The notes below the pieces were generated by a model. It was not told the DNA's origin and searched no databases. It saw only the letters and a program-made list of their open reading frames with translations. A DNA stretch of 64,000 nt from HKCCE3408 sp039183205 (GTDB lineage: Bacteria > Pseudomonadota > Alphaproteobacteria > Rhodobacterales > Rhodobacteraceae). Below, in pieces: positions 25,544-34,657 of the stretch (position 1 is the first letter of the stretch; each line of letters begins with the position of its first letter). Both the position numbers and the translations under genes were made by a program. The stretch covers positions 1 through 64,000 of the forward strand of contig JBCDBR010000002.1 in assembly GCA_039183205.1 (NCBI GenBank). Direction: 5' to 3'.

Positions 25544-27457
25544 ATGCCGCGTCCCGACCGAACTGCCGAGATGACGCTTGCGGGCTTGAACCTGATCAAG
25601 CAGGCCATGTCGATATACGACGCCGACCTCAAGCTGACCGTTTGCAATCGGCGCTTTCAGCAAATGTTTGATCTTCCTGCACCACTGGTGCGGCCCGGCG
25701 CGGACTTTGCCGAAACACTGAATTTTTTGGTGGCGAGTGGAGAATATGGCGAGATTGATGATCCCGATGCTTACGTAATGGCAAGGGTGGAACAAGCACG
25801 CGCATTCGTGCCGCATTATTTGGAACGAGAACGGGCAAACGGACAAACTATATCTGTGGAAGGCTCACCGCTGCCGCAGGGCGGGTGGGTTACCGTCTAT
25901 ACAGACATCTCCGAGATCAAGAGCCAGGAAGCTTTGCTGTGGACCCGTTCGGAGGAACTTTCCGACCAGCTCCTGGACCGTGCCGAACAGCTCGCGCAAT
26001 CAAACCGCCAATTGGCAGCAACAATCGACCAATTGGAAGAAACCAAACGCGGTCTGGCCGAGATCGAAGCGCGCACCCGCCTGACTACGGAAATGATGCC
26101 AGCGCATATTGCGCATATTGATCGCGACGGCCGCTACACGTTTACCAACCGGAAGTTGACCAGTGTCTTTCCCGGTCGCGATGCTGCGATCCTTGGTCAA
26201 GATTTTTCGGACGTTCTGGGCGCCGAAACGGCAGAGATCCTAAGACCTCACGTCGTCACGGCATTGGCCGGCGAGCCAAGCGTCCGCGAATATACCGATG
26301 TTGCATCGCAACGCCGGATCAGAACCGCCTTTACCCCCGATCCTGGCCCGACAGGCGGCGTCTACATCTTATCGACCGATGTCACCGAAGAGGTCCAGGC
26401 CCGCGCAGCATTGGAACAAACGCATAAACGCGAATTGGCCGCGCAATTATCAAGCGGTCTCGCGCACGATTTTTCGAACCTTTTGACAATCATACTCGGA
26501 TTGCAAGGGCGTTTACGGAAGCTAGGTCTCCCGCCCGAGGCGGCGGATCTTATCCAAGCCACTCAGGCCGCGGCGCGCCGCGGCGGTGTGCTCCTCGACA
26601 AAATTGCATCGATCTCAGGGCCGCGCGAAATTCATCTCCAAAGTCTTGACCTGACCTCTTTTTTTTCGGCCTTCTCACCGCTGGCGCTGGCGGCTCTGCC
26701 GGACGGTGTTACGCTTTCAATTGTGCATCACCTAAGTGGCCGGCCGCTTTTGTTGGACCCCGGCGCAATGCAGGATTGCCTGCTCAATTTGGTGCTGAAT
26801 GCGCGCGATGCAATCGGCCAGACAGGCGGGCAGATCTCGATTGAAGCCGCCGAGGTCCAAAACACATGGCTTGAGATCACAGTGGCCGATACTGGCCCCG
26901 GTTTTTCGGACGCCGCGCTAGAACACGCACTTGATCCGTTTTTTTCGACGAAAGGCGCTGAGGGATCGGGGCTCGGGCTATCGATGGTCTATGATCAGAT
27001 TAAGCTGTCGGGAGGTCAAATTCGGATTGCAAATACGCCGGAAGGGGGTCTTGTGACACTTCAATTGCCGTTGCGGTTTGCCGATGTCGAGGCCGGGCGC
27101 GCTATGGTGCTATTGGTGGATGACGAGGACGACATTCGCGCGGCCACGCGCGATATCCTGATCGAGTTGGGCCATCACGTCGTTGAGGCGCAAACCGCGG
27201 AAGAAGCAAGGGGCTTGGCGGCATTGCCGGAGATCGATTGGGTGATTTCCGACATCAACCTTGCTGGCGAAATTACCGGGGTTGCGCTCTGCGCCGAGCT
27301 TGCAGCAGCAAGGCCTGCCTTGCAGTTGGCGCTGATTACCGCATTGCCATCCGGTCACAGCCTACGGCAGCAAGGCAATGCCCGATGGCCCGTCCTGAAA
27401 AAGCCGCTGACGCGGACAGATCTTGCCGCGCTGTTCACCGCCAATACTGCCGCATGA
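25544..27457 (+). CDS. Hybrid sensor histidine kinase with PAS domains
   Basis: About 637 residues and cytoplasmic, with no membrane helix. Domain order: PAS_7-type sensor (residues about 10-125), short coiled coil (ELSDQLLDRAEQLAQSNRQL), second PAS (about 180-285), HisKA with phospho-acceptor His308 in LAHDFSNLL, HATPase with NLVLNARDAI, DTGPGF and GSGLGLS, and a C-terminal receiver (VLLVDDEDDIRAATRDILIE, acceptor Asp in WVISDINL). The receiver suggests a phosphorelay or self-regulation. ATG 25544 is my choice; upstream in-frame starts at 25508 and 25529 have no better ribosome site. It is divergent from the acyl-CoA ligase and overlaps the response regulator by four bases. Confidence 0.88.
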   Translation: MPRPDRTAEMTLAGLNLIKQAMSIYDADLKLTVCNRRFQQMFDLPAPLVRPGADFAETLNFLVASGEYGEIDDPDAYVMARVEQARAFVPHYLERERANGQTISVEGSPLPQGGWVTVYTDISEIKSQEALLWTRSEELSDQLLDRAEQLAQSNRQLAATIDQLEETKRGLAEIEARTRLTTEMMPAHIAHIDRDGRYTFTNRKLTSVFPGRDAAILGQDFSDVLGAETAEILRPHVVTALAGEPSVREYTDVASQRRIRTAFTPDPGPTGGVYILSTDVTEEVQARAALEQTHKRELAAQLSSGLAHDFSNLLTIILGLQGRLRKLGLPPEAADLIQATQAAARRGGVLLDKIASISGPREIHLQSLDLTSFFSAFSPLALAALPDGVTLSIVHHLSGRPLLLDPGAMQDCLLNLVLNARDAIGQTGGQISIEAAEVQNTWLEITVADTGPGFSDAALEHALDPFFSTKGAEGSGLGLSMVYDQIKLSGGQIRIANTPEGGLVTLQLPLRFADVEAGRAMVLLVDDEDDIRAATRDILIELGHHVVEAQTAEEARGLAALPEIDWVISDINLAGEITGVALCAELAAARPALQLALITALPSGHSLRQQGNARWPVLKKPLTRTDLAALFTANTAA

Positions 27458-28152
27458 CCGCTCCGCTTGTTACCATCCTAGACGACGAACCGCAGATCCG
27501 TTCGCTCTTGTCGGACGCACTCAATGAGGCAGGTTTGCGAACAATGAGCTTTGCGCGCGCCACAGAGTTTGAGGCTGCTTTACGCCACGCTACACCTGAT
27601 GTTTGCTTGGTTGATCTTGGCCTTCCGGATCGCGATGGGCTTGCCTTGGTGCATCAATTGGCCCTCGAACTGGGCGCGGCGATCATCATCATTTCTGGGC
27701 GCGCCGAAGTTCAAGACCGTGTCACCGGACTAGAGCTGGGCGCCGACGATTACATCATCAAACCGTTCGACCCGACAGAGGTCGTCGCCCGCGTGCGCGC
27801 CCGGCTGCGCGGTCCGAAAGCCGGCACGGAGGCGCGTCGTGCGGATTTCGGCGGCTGGGTTGCGGATTTTGATCGTTATATTCTTATATCAGAATCGGGT
27901 GAAGAGACCCCCGTTTCGTATGCCGAAGGCGAAGTCCTGAAGATGTTCTTGCAAAGCCCAAAACGCCTGATCACGCGTCAGCAAATGCAGGAAACCCTCG
28001 GCGGTGCGGCAGGCGAGAGTTTCGATCGGGCAATGGATGTTCGGATTTCGCGGCTTCGCATGAAACTCAAGGAGGATCCAAAGAACCCCCAATTGATCAA
28101 AACGATTTATGGCGCTGGATATATTTTTCTGGGGAACGTCGTTTGGAATTGA
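27454..28152 (+). CDS. OmpR-family response regulator
   Basis: 232 residues. Receiver domain with acidic pocket LDDEP (Asp10, Asp11), phosphorylation site Asp54 (LVDLGLPD), T/S in IIISGRAE and Lys in YIIKPFD; then a winged-helix DNA-binding domain ending in RISRLRMKLKEDPKNPQLIKTIYGAGYIF. Its ATG overlaps the kinase stop (ATGA), so the two form one two-component system. The most likely targets are the promoters in the 150-base gap between the kinase and the acyl-CoA ligase, by position only. Confidence 0.93.
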   Translation: MTAPLVTILDDEPQIRSLLSDALNEAGLRTMSFARATEFEAALRHATPDVCLVDLGLPDRDGLALVHQLALELGAAIIIISGRAEVQDRVTGLELGADDYIIKPFDPTEVVARVRARLRGPKAGTEARRADFGGWVADFDRYILISESGEETPVSYAEGEVLKMFLQSPKRLITRQQMQETLGGAAGESFDRAMDVRISRLRMKLKEDPKNPQLIKTIYGAGYIFLGNVVWN

Positions 28153-28219
28153 GCCTCGCACCGTATCGACAAAACGATCACAGGGTGACGTGGATTGGGG
28201 CCGATGCTAGGGTCAAGCC

Positions 28220-28387
28220 ATGGATATAATAACACTCATCTTTTATGCCATCGTCTGCGCATGCTTGTCGTGGGCCGCACCGCGATTAGGCGCCCCATGG
28301 ATACGGTTCGGCGTCGGCGCAGGCGTGGGGCTGGTTGCGGCAACGCTACTTCCAATTGCCCGAGAAGCAATTGGTTTTGGGTATTAG
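28220..28387 (+). CDS. 55-residue membrane protein
   Basis: Reads MDIITLIFYAIVCACLSW, then AAPRLGAPWIRFGVG, then AGVGLVAATLLPIAREAIGFGY and TAG. Two hydrophobic helices around a short basic loop; no family recognised. The ATG comes after GCTAGGGTCAAGCC, a modest ribosome site. It lies 68 bases after the response regulator and ends one base before the convergent formate dehydrogenase gene. The tidy fit between neighbours and the balanced membrane topology support it, but a short ORF of this kind could still be chance. Confidence 0.5.
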   Translation: MDIITLIFYAIVCACLSWAAPRLGAPWIRFGVGAGVGLVAATLLPIAREAIGFGY

Positions 28388-28388
28388 G

Positions 28389-31163
28389 TCACTCCGCCGC
28401 GACCTGTTCTACAGCCTCGGCCCGAACAGCACAAAATTTGAATTCCGGAATCTTCCCGAACGGGTCCAGCACGGGGTTCGTTAGAATGTTGGCGGCAGCT
28501 TCGACAAAGGCAAAGGGGAGAAAGATCATATCGGGGGAAACGTCACGGTCTGAGCGCGCCATCAGCGTGATTGAGCCACGCCGCGTCGTCAAACGGACCA
28601 TCCCGCCGGGCAGAACGCCGAGCTTTCGCAGCGTGGCGGGGTGCAGCGAACAATTCGCCTCCGGCTCCAATGCATCGAGCGTCTTGGAACGTCGGGTCAT
28701 CGACCCCGTATGCCAGTGCTCAAGCTGGCGGCCGGTGGTCAATATCATCGGAAATTCAGCATCCGGAACCTCGTCGGGGGCGATGACGGACGCTGGCGTA
28801 AACTTCGCCCGGCCTTCAGCGCGGGGAAATCCTTCGCCAAAGACGATTGGCTGACCAGGATCTTCGGCGGACAGCGATGGGTAGGTCACAGCCCCCTCGG
28901 TTTCCAGACGATCCCAAGTGATGTTATCTAGAGACGCCATCACACGTTTCATTTCCGCGAACACCTCGCTGGGATGAGCGTAGGTCCAATCAAGGCCCAA
29001 TCGCCGCGCAAGTGCGACAGTAATCGACCAGTCCTCTTTCGCGTCACCCGGCGGTGGCACGGCGGGCCGCCCCATTTGCACTTGGCGGTTCGTGTTCGTG
29101 ACTGTGCCAGTCTTTTCAGCAAACGCCGCGGCCGGCAGGATGACATCCGCGTAATTCGCTGTCTCGGTCAGGAAGATATCTTGCACAACAAGGTGATCGA
29201 GCTTCGCGAGCGCCGCGCGCGCGTGATCGAGATCCGGGTCTGACATAGCCGGATTTTCACCCAAGATGTACATACCCTTTATCTGGTCGGCATGCACCGC
29301 ATCCATGATCTCAACAACCGTAAGACCAGGCTCGGGTGCGGGCGCATACCCAACCGTGTTTGCAAACTTTTCGCGGACTTCAGCGCTTGAAACGCTTTGA
29401 TAATCGGGAACCACCATCGGTATGAGCCCGGCGTCGGAAGCGCCTTGCACGTTGTTCTGGCCTCGCAGCGGGTGCAGGCCCGCACCCGGTCGCCCAACGT
29501 GACCACACATCAGCGCTAAGCTAATCAGGCAGCGCGAATTATCCGTACCGTGGATATGCTGCGAGACACCCATGCCCCAAAAAATCATGCCGGCCCGTGC
29601 CCGGGCAAATGTTCGCGCCACATCGCGAATAACATCTGGCTCAACGCCGCAGATCCCGGCCATCCGCTCCGGCGCGAAATCGGCAAGATGCGCCTTTTCA
29701 GCTTCCCAATTTTCCGTGAACGCCTCGATATATTGCTGATCGTAGAGACCTTCTTCTACAATAATATGGCAGATTGCGTTCAGCAGCGACACGTCACTGC
29801 CAGGCCGAAATTGGAGCATGTGGCTTGCATAAGCCTTGAGCGCTTGGCCACGTGGATCGATCACGATCAACTTGCCACCACGCTTAGTAAATTGCTTGAA
29901 ATACGTCGCAGCGACCGGATGGTTGGCCGCCGGATTGCAGCCAATGACAATTGCGCAATCGGCGTTTTCAATTTCGTTGAAGGTTGCAGTCACCGCACCT
30001 GAGCCGACATTTTCCATCAGCGCAGCGACAGACGAGGCATGGCACAAACGCGTGCAGTGATCGACGTTGTTGTGGCCAAATCCCTCGCGGATGAAACGCT
30101 GGAAAAGATAGGCCTCTTCGTTGGAACATTTTGCCGAACCAAATCCGGATACAGATGAACCGCCATGTGCTTGACGCAATTTCGCCAAGCCGCCTGCTGC
30201 CGCGTCAAGCGCCTCGTCCCAGCTGGCTTCGCGAAAATGGGTGGCCCAATCCGCAGGATCGACGTTAAGCCCTTTGCGCGGTGCATCATCGCGCCTGATG
30301 AGCGGTTTCGTCAGGCGATGCGGGTGATGGATATAATCAAAGCCAAATCGACCCTTCACGCATAGCCGGCCTTCGTTTGCGGGCCCGTTGATCCCCTCTA
30401 CATATTTGATTTTGTCGTCTTTTACCTTTAGCGAAACCTGACAACCAACACCACAGAACGGACAGATGCTGTTAACTTCACGGTCGAAATCCGCGCGATC
30501 TCCAACTTGGTCGTCATCGACCACGCTTGCCGGCATCAAAGCCCCGGTTGGACAAGCTTGCACGCATTCCCCGCAGGCAACGCAGGTGCTTTCGCCCATT
30601 GGGTCGCCAAAATCAAATACCGGATAGGCGTCGTGCCCACGGCCGGCCATGCCAATCACATCATTGACCTGAACCTCGCGGCAAGCCCGGACGCACAACC
30701 CGCATTGGATACAAGCATCAAGGTTCACGCGCATGGCGACGTGGCTGTCGTCCAATAGTGGAATGCGTCCCTCTTCGAGTTTTGGAAAGCGACTTTCGGT
30801 TACATTGTTTGCGGCGGCCATGTCCCAAAGATGAGCGGATTTATCATGCGCCACCTCACGTTCAGGTTGGTCCGCAACAAGCATTTCGATAACCATCGCC
30901 CGGGCTTTTTCGGCCCGCTCGGTATCCGTGTTCACGATCATGCCGTCGACAGGTTCGCGGATGCAGGAGGCCGCAAGCACACGCTCACCCTCGATCTCGA
31001 CCATGCAGGCTCGGCAATTCCCGTCGGGGCGGTACCCTTTTTGCGGCTTATGGCACAGATGCGGGATCACCAAGCCGCGACCATGGGCAATTTCCCAGAT
31101 CGTTTGGCCCGGCTGCGCTTCGACAATTTGGCCATCGAGCGTAAAGCTGATCGTTTCGCTCAT
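28389..31163 (-). CDS. Formate dehydrogenase alpha subunit (NAD-linked type, molybdenum or tungsten)
   Basis: 924 residues, cytoplasmic. NuoG-like N-terminus with a [2Fe-2S] site (HLCHKPQKGY, GNCRACMVE), a His/Cys region, two ferredoxin-type [4Fe-4S] sites (CIQCGLCVRACREV and CVACGECVQACPTG), then the molybdopterin domain starting with its own [4Fe-4S] (CPFCGVGC) and the active site VDHCTRLCHAS, where a cysteine, not selenocysteine, would ligate the metal. Oxidises formate to CO2. A GGAG ribosome site precedes the ATG. The partner NADH-side subunits (FdsB, FdsG) and chaperone FdhD are not next to it, which is unusual. Confidence 0.95.
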   Translation of the reverse strand: MSETISFTLDGQIVEAQPGQTIWEIAHGRGLVIPHLCHKPQKGYRPDGNCRACMVEIEGERVLAASCIREPVDGMIVNTDTERAEKARAMVIEMLVADQPEREVAHDKSAHLWDMAAANNVTESRFPKLEEGRIPLLDDSHVAMRVNLDACIQCGLCVRACREVQVNDVIGMAGRGHDAYPVFDFGDPMGESTCVACGECVQACPTGALMPASVVDDDQVGDRADFDREVNSICPFCGVGCQVSLKVKDDKIKYVEGINGPANEGRLCVKGRFGFDYIHHPHRLTKPLIRRDDAPRKGLNVDPADWATHFREASWDEALDAAAGGLAKLRQAHGGSSVSGFGSAKCSNEEAYLFQRFIREGFGHNNVDHCTRLCHASSVAALMENVGSGAVTATFNEIENADCAIVIGCNPAANHPVAATYFKQFTKRGGKLIVIDPRGQALKAYASHMLQFRPGSDVSLLNAICHIIVEEGLYDQQYIEAFTENWEAEKAHLADFAPERMAGICGVEPDVIRDVARTFARARAGMIFWGMGVSQHIHGTDNSRCLISLALMCGHVGRPGAGLHPLRGQNNVQGASDAGLIPMVVPDYQSVSSAEVREKFANTVGYAPAPEPGLTVVEIMDAVHADQIKGMYILGENPAMSDPDLDHARAALAKLDHLVVQDIFLTETANYADVILPAAAFAEKTGTVTNTNRQVQMGRPAVPPPGDAKEDWSITVALARRLGLDWTYAHPSEVFAEMKRVMASLDNITWDRLETEGAVTYPSLSAEDPGQPIVFGEGFPRAEGRAKFTPASVIAPDEVPDAEFPMILTTGRQLEHWHTGSMTRRSKTLDALEPEANCSLHPATLRKLGVLPGGMVRLTTRRGSITLMARSDRDVSPDMIFLPFAFVEAAANILTNPVLDPFGKIPEFKFCAVRAEAVEQVAAE

Positions 31164-31287
31164 CGCGCATCTCCGTTCAACGGAGAGACTTTATCCTCAG
31201 ATGCTTGCAAACGCGAGCGTCAAGCGCGACGCCCGACACCCAAATTGCGGCATTGCCCTGCGGCGCAGCCAGCGCTAGGCAGTCTCT

Positions 31288-31929
31288 ATGGGTGAAATTG
31301 TTTTGGTCCGTCACGGGCAGGCGAACTCCGCGGCCACGGACGAGGTAAGCTATGACAGGCTCAGCGATTTGGGCCGCCAACAAGCACGCTGGCTTGGCGC
31401 GTGGATGTCTGCGCATGAATGGTCGTTCGATCATGTGCTGTCCGGCACACTCAACCGCCAGCGCGATACCGCATTTGAGATGGGTAAGACCCCCGATGAA
31501 GACCCCCGATTGAACGAGTTGGACTACTACACGCTTTCGGCGGCAGCCCGAGATCGGCTCGGTATCCCGCTGCCCGGACCGGAGGAATTCGTCAATCATA
31601 TGCCCCGTGTGATCGAGGCCTGGCGCCAGGCCGAGATCCAAGGCGCAGAGCCCTATCAAAACTTCACAAGCCGCGTGCGCGAGATGATTACAGAGGCTGC
31701 CGTGCCCGGACGGCGCATTCTGTGTGTGACCTCAGGTGGTGTGATCGGTATGATCCTGCATCAATTGCTGGATCTGGATTTACGCCATATCGGCAACGTG
31801 ACGATGCCGATTTTCAACACCTCCGTTCACCGGCTTCAAGTCCTGCCAGACCGCACAATCCTGGCGGGGTTCAATGCCATCCCGCATCTCGAAACACCGG
31901 ATCGATCGCACGCGCGGACCTATTACTGA
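31288..31929 (+). CDS. Histidine phosphatase (phosphoglycerate-mutase-like) family protein
   Basis: 213 residues. The catalytic RHG motif is at residues 8-10 (VLVRHGQANS) and the second histidine is absent from a clear GHG; the corresponding region reads CVTSGGVIGMIL, where the usual SHGG/THGG histidine seems replaced by serine. A phosphatase of small molecules or phosphoproteins is the most likely role, but the altered second motif may change or abolish it. It is divergent from the formate dehydrogenase and convergent with the SDR gene. Confidence 0.83.
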   Translation: MGEIVLVRHGQANSAATDEVSYDRLSDLGRQQARWLGAWMSAHEWSFDHVLSGTLNRQRDTAFEMGKTPDEDPRLNELDYYTLSAAARDRLGIPLPGPEEFVNHMPRVIEAWRQAEIQGAEPYQNFTSRVREMITEAAVPGRRILCVTSGGVIGMILHQLLDLDLRHIGNVTMPIFNTSVHRLQVLPDRTILAGFNAIPHLETPDRSHARTYY

Positions 31930-31930
31930 T

Positions 31931-32662
31931 CTAGCGAAATAGCCGTCGAAAAAGCCATCGCGGCATGACCGGCGCCAGGCGAAAGAGCCAAGAAAAGGGG
32001 GCTGGAAACGCACGGTGAAACCCCCCGCTCTGCATGTGGTCAACAAAGACTTGGGCCGCCGCATCAGGCTCCATAATTTGTGGCATCGCAAAGTCATTTT
32101 TGTCGGTCAGGCGCGTACGAATAAAACCCGGATGGATGATCTGCACATCAATCCCGAACCCCGAGAGGTCGGTGTCGAGCGTATCGGCCAGCGAGGCCGT
32201 GGCGGCCTTTGAGGCACTGTATCCAATGGCGCCCGGCAAGCCGCGATACGCGGAAAGAGACCCGGTCAAGACGATATGCCCTTGCCTGGCCTCGACCATT
32301 GGCGGGATCACGTGGCCAAGACACCGCATCATGCCAGTCAGATTCACGTCAAGCATGGCAAGCACGTTGTCGGTATTCCAATCCGCCGCATTCATTGGCC
32401 AATAGAGCCCTGCCAAATAGACAAAACCATCTATCTGTCCTGCTGCATCCGCGGCTGCTTTCACCGAAGTAGGATCTGAAACATCGATAGGAACCACTTC
32501 GGCCCGCCCGGGTAGATCATTGGCCAATTCGGCAAGACGCTCTTGCGATCTTGCGGAAAGGACTAGTGTGACCCCCATTCGGCTGAGCCGTTCGGCGACA
32601 GAGCGGCCAAGACCTTCTGAAGCTCCGACGAGCCAATATCGTTTTCCATTCCAATCGCGCAT
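31931..32662 (-). CDS. Short-chain dehydrogenase/reductase, last gene of the RpoE-linked operon
   Basis: 243 residues, classical SDR: cofactor loop VGASEGLGRSVAE, NAG-like position AGLYW, catalytic Ser in LTGSLSAYRG and YSASK (Tyr-x3-Lys). The C-terminus is hydrophobic and basic (FSWLFRLAPVMPRWLFRRLFR), perhaps membrane-associated. It starts one base after the MFS stop, so it is translationally coupled. The R. sphaeroides rpoE locus has a comparable oxidoreductase at this place; the substrate is unknown. Confidence 0.9.
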   Translation of the reverse strand: MRDWNGKRYWLVGASEGLGRSVAERLSRMGVTLVLSARSQERLAELANDLPGRAEVVPIDVSDPTSVKAAADAAGQIDGFVYLAGLYWPMNAADWNTDNVLAMLDVNLTGMMRCLGHVIPPMVEARQGHIVLTGSLSAYRGLPGAIGYSASKAATASLADTLDTDLSGFGIDVQIIHPGFIRTRLTDKNDFAMPQIMEPDAAAQVFVDHMQSGGFHRAFPAPFSWLFRLAPVMPRWLFRRLFR

Positions 32663-32663
32663 C

Positions 32664-33899
32664 TCACGCCTCCTGCGTGGTGTTTTCCAATGGGCCTAGC
32701 CACAACAAGGTCAACGCAACAAGCTTCAGCACACACGGCAGGCCCGCATAAAGAAACGAAAGAAGCCGAAGTGCTTCAGGCGGGCTTGCACCGCCAGCAA
32801 CAAACCCTGCCGCATCCAAAGCCGGCAGGAGCATAATTGCAGCCAGAGCAAGGGCGAATTTGGTAACAAAAGACCAAAGCCCAAACCCGGCCGCGCCAGA
32901 CGGCGCAATAATCTCCATCCGTCTGGAAAAGAGCGCGGGCACAAGCGTCACATCAGCGCCAACAGCAAAACCGGACACTATGCATATCAAGGCGAAAACC
33001 AACACATCGCCAATCGCGAGCAAAGGAACCGGTGCAAAGGCCGCCAGGCTCAGCGCCATGGCGATCGACAAGGCGTTTCGCGTCCCGATCCGCGCCGCAA
33101 CTTTGGTCCAAAACGGTGCGCCGAAGGCCGCCGTCACAAAAAACAACAGGAGTAGTGCCCCCGCCCAGGCTGGCGCGACAAGCACATCATTTACGAAAAA
33201 CAAAAACAGCGACGAAGACACCGCGATTGGGGCCGCGTTGGCAAGCCCTATGATGAGCAGCCGCCGTGCCACCGGATCGACCACAATGACTACGAACTCC
33301 GCTAAGCCCGTCGATTGGCTCTGTCCGATGGCGCGCCATTCCGCTCGCATCGCAGCCCAGGCGAGCAAACCTAATGCGCCAAAGCCAAACGCGAACACCG
33401 CGTATGGGGACGCAGAATTCACTAGGACCGTCGGCGCAACCGCTGCCGCCGAGACACCAATCAGAGCACCAGTTTCTCGCCACGCCGCTAAGCGCAAATG
33501 TCCGTTTGTGCCGACCGCCGCCGCCTTTGACACCCCGCGGGCATAGAAGGTGATCGTTAGGAAGGAATAAGATGAAAAGAGCAAGGTCAGCATCACGGCG
33601 AACCACGCCAAAGGTGCAATGGGCGGCGCAATGGCAAAAAGGCCAAGCATTGATGACGTAAGGATTAAGACCGCGACCCCGACGGCTAAGCCACGATGCG
33701 CAGCCAGGCGCGCGGATAACCATCCCAGGGCCGGGTCCTGCACCACATCAAGCAACCTCAGCCCAAATAGCACCGTTGCCAAGGCGGTGAGCCCCAAACC
33801 GTATTCAGCCGCGTAAAACGCCGGAGCATGAAGGTAAATCGGCAGGCCTGCTGCTGCCAGCATAGCTGCAAAAAGACCGTAGCCCGGTAGACCTGTCAC
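32664..33899 (-). CDS. MFS transporter (GPH-like), RpoE-linked operon
   Basis: 411 residues with about twelve hydrophobic segments. Motifs of the sodium-linked MFS_2/GPH group are visible: LRLLDVVQDPALGWLSARLAAHRG after the second helix and SYSFLTITFYARGVSK in the middle. The cargo is not known; in R. sphaeroides a member of this family is in the singlet-oxygen regulon. It overlaps the DUF1365 stop by four bases. Confidence 0.88.
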   Translation of the reverse strand: MTGLPGYGLFAAMLAAAGLPIYLHAPAFYAAEYGLGLTALATVLFGLRLLDVVQDPALGWLSARLAAHRGLAVGVAVLILTSSMLGLFAIAPPIAPLAWFAVMLTLLFSSYSFLTITFYARGVSKAAAVGTNGHLRLAAWRETGALIGVSAAAVAPTVLVNSASPYAVFAFGFGALGLLAWAAMRAEWRAIGQSQSTGLAEFVVIVVDPVARRLLIIGLANAAPIAVSSSLFLFFVNDVLVAPAWAGALLLLFFVTAAFGAPFWTKVAARIGTRNALSIAMALSLAAFAPVPLLAIGDVLVFALICIVSGFAVGADVTLVPALFSRRMEIIAPSGAAGFGLWSFVTKFALALAAIMLLPALDAAGFVAGGASPPEALRLLSFLYAGLPCVLKLVALTLLWLGPLENTTQEA

Positions 33900-34657
33900 C
33901 GGCTCACATCATGGGCGGGCGGATTTGGTCTGACGCGAAACCGCGCGCCTTTCCACCAAAGCTTTAGGGCTTGCCAATGGATGAGGCCCAAGACCCGCCG
34001 CGACCCAAAGGGCCTGCGCACACACGCGCTAAGAATGGCGGCATTGCTCAGCGGCGCGCGGCTTCCGGTGAGCGTAGCGTAAACGCCGCCATTGCCGGTC
34101 GAATAATCAATCCAAATGCCAATGCGATCCGGGCGAATGTCAAAGCGAAATGTGTAGTCGCCCTCGACGGGCTGAAACGGCGACACGTGAAAAACCTTTT
34201 GGGCCTTGAGCATATCGGTTTTCGAAATCGGCTGCATATCCTCATGGTGGCAAAGATAGGAATGCCGGTCGCGATAGGTATTTGTTACTTCCGCGATGAC
34301 AGCCCGGAGATTGCCGTCATGGTCGTAGGCCAGCCAAAAACTGACCGGGTTGAACACATGGCCCAAAACGCGCGGCTGCGCGATGAGGACCAACTTTCCA
34401 GCGGTGACCTCGGCCAAGCCCTGGGCGCGCAACACGTCCCGAACCCAAACGCTGCCTCGACCCTTGCCGGGCGCGCCGCCATGGTCGCAATCCCACAGCG
34501 CCGTCAGATTGCGCCGATTTCGAGAAAACAAAATAGGCCCTTCGGCTGGGGCTTCGGGATCCAGCGCGAGATAATCGACACGGTATCGGAACGCATTGTC
34601 GACCGCGCCGCGCCGCCCGTGGAAGGTCGTGCCCGCTATATGATCAGGCCGACTCAC
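33896..34657 (-). CDS. DUF1365-domain protein, RpoE-linked operon
   Basis: 253 residues. DUF1365 motifs: DYLALDPEAP (about 28-37), VWVRDVLRAQGL, LVLIAQPRVLGHVFNPVSFW, AVIAEVTNTYRDRHSYLC and VFHVSPFQPVEGDYTFRFD. Biochemical function is not known; homologues always travel with the FAD-dependent oxidoreductase next door and are induced by singlet oxygen in Rhodobacter. It overlaps both neighbours by four bases (ATGA), so it is tightly coupled to them. Confidence 0.93.
   Translation of the reverse strand: MSRPDHIAGTTFHGRRGAVDNAFRYRVDYLALDPEAPAEGPILFSRNRRNLTALWDCDHGGAPGKGRGSVWVRDVLRAQGLAEVTAGKLVLIAQPRVLGHVFNPVSFWLAYDHDGNLRAVIAEVTNTYRDRHSYLCHHEDMQPISKTDMLKAQKVFHVSPFQPVEGDYTFRFDIRPDRIGIWIDYSTGNGGVYATLTGSRAPLSNAAILSACVRRPFGSRRVLGLIHWQALKLWWKGARFRVRPNPPAHDVSR

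Noticed and set aside
28195..28854. 219-codon plus-strand ORF over the start of the formate dehydrogenase 3' end
   Set aside because: Mostly antisense to formate dehydrogenase; the real short gene in this place is the 55-codon frame at 28220.
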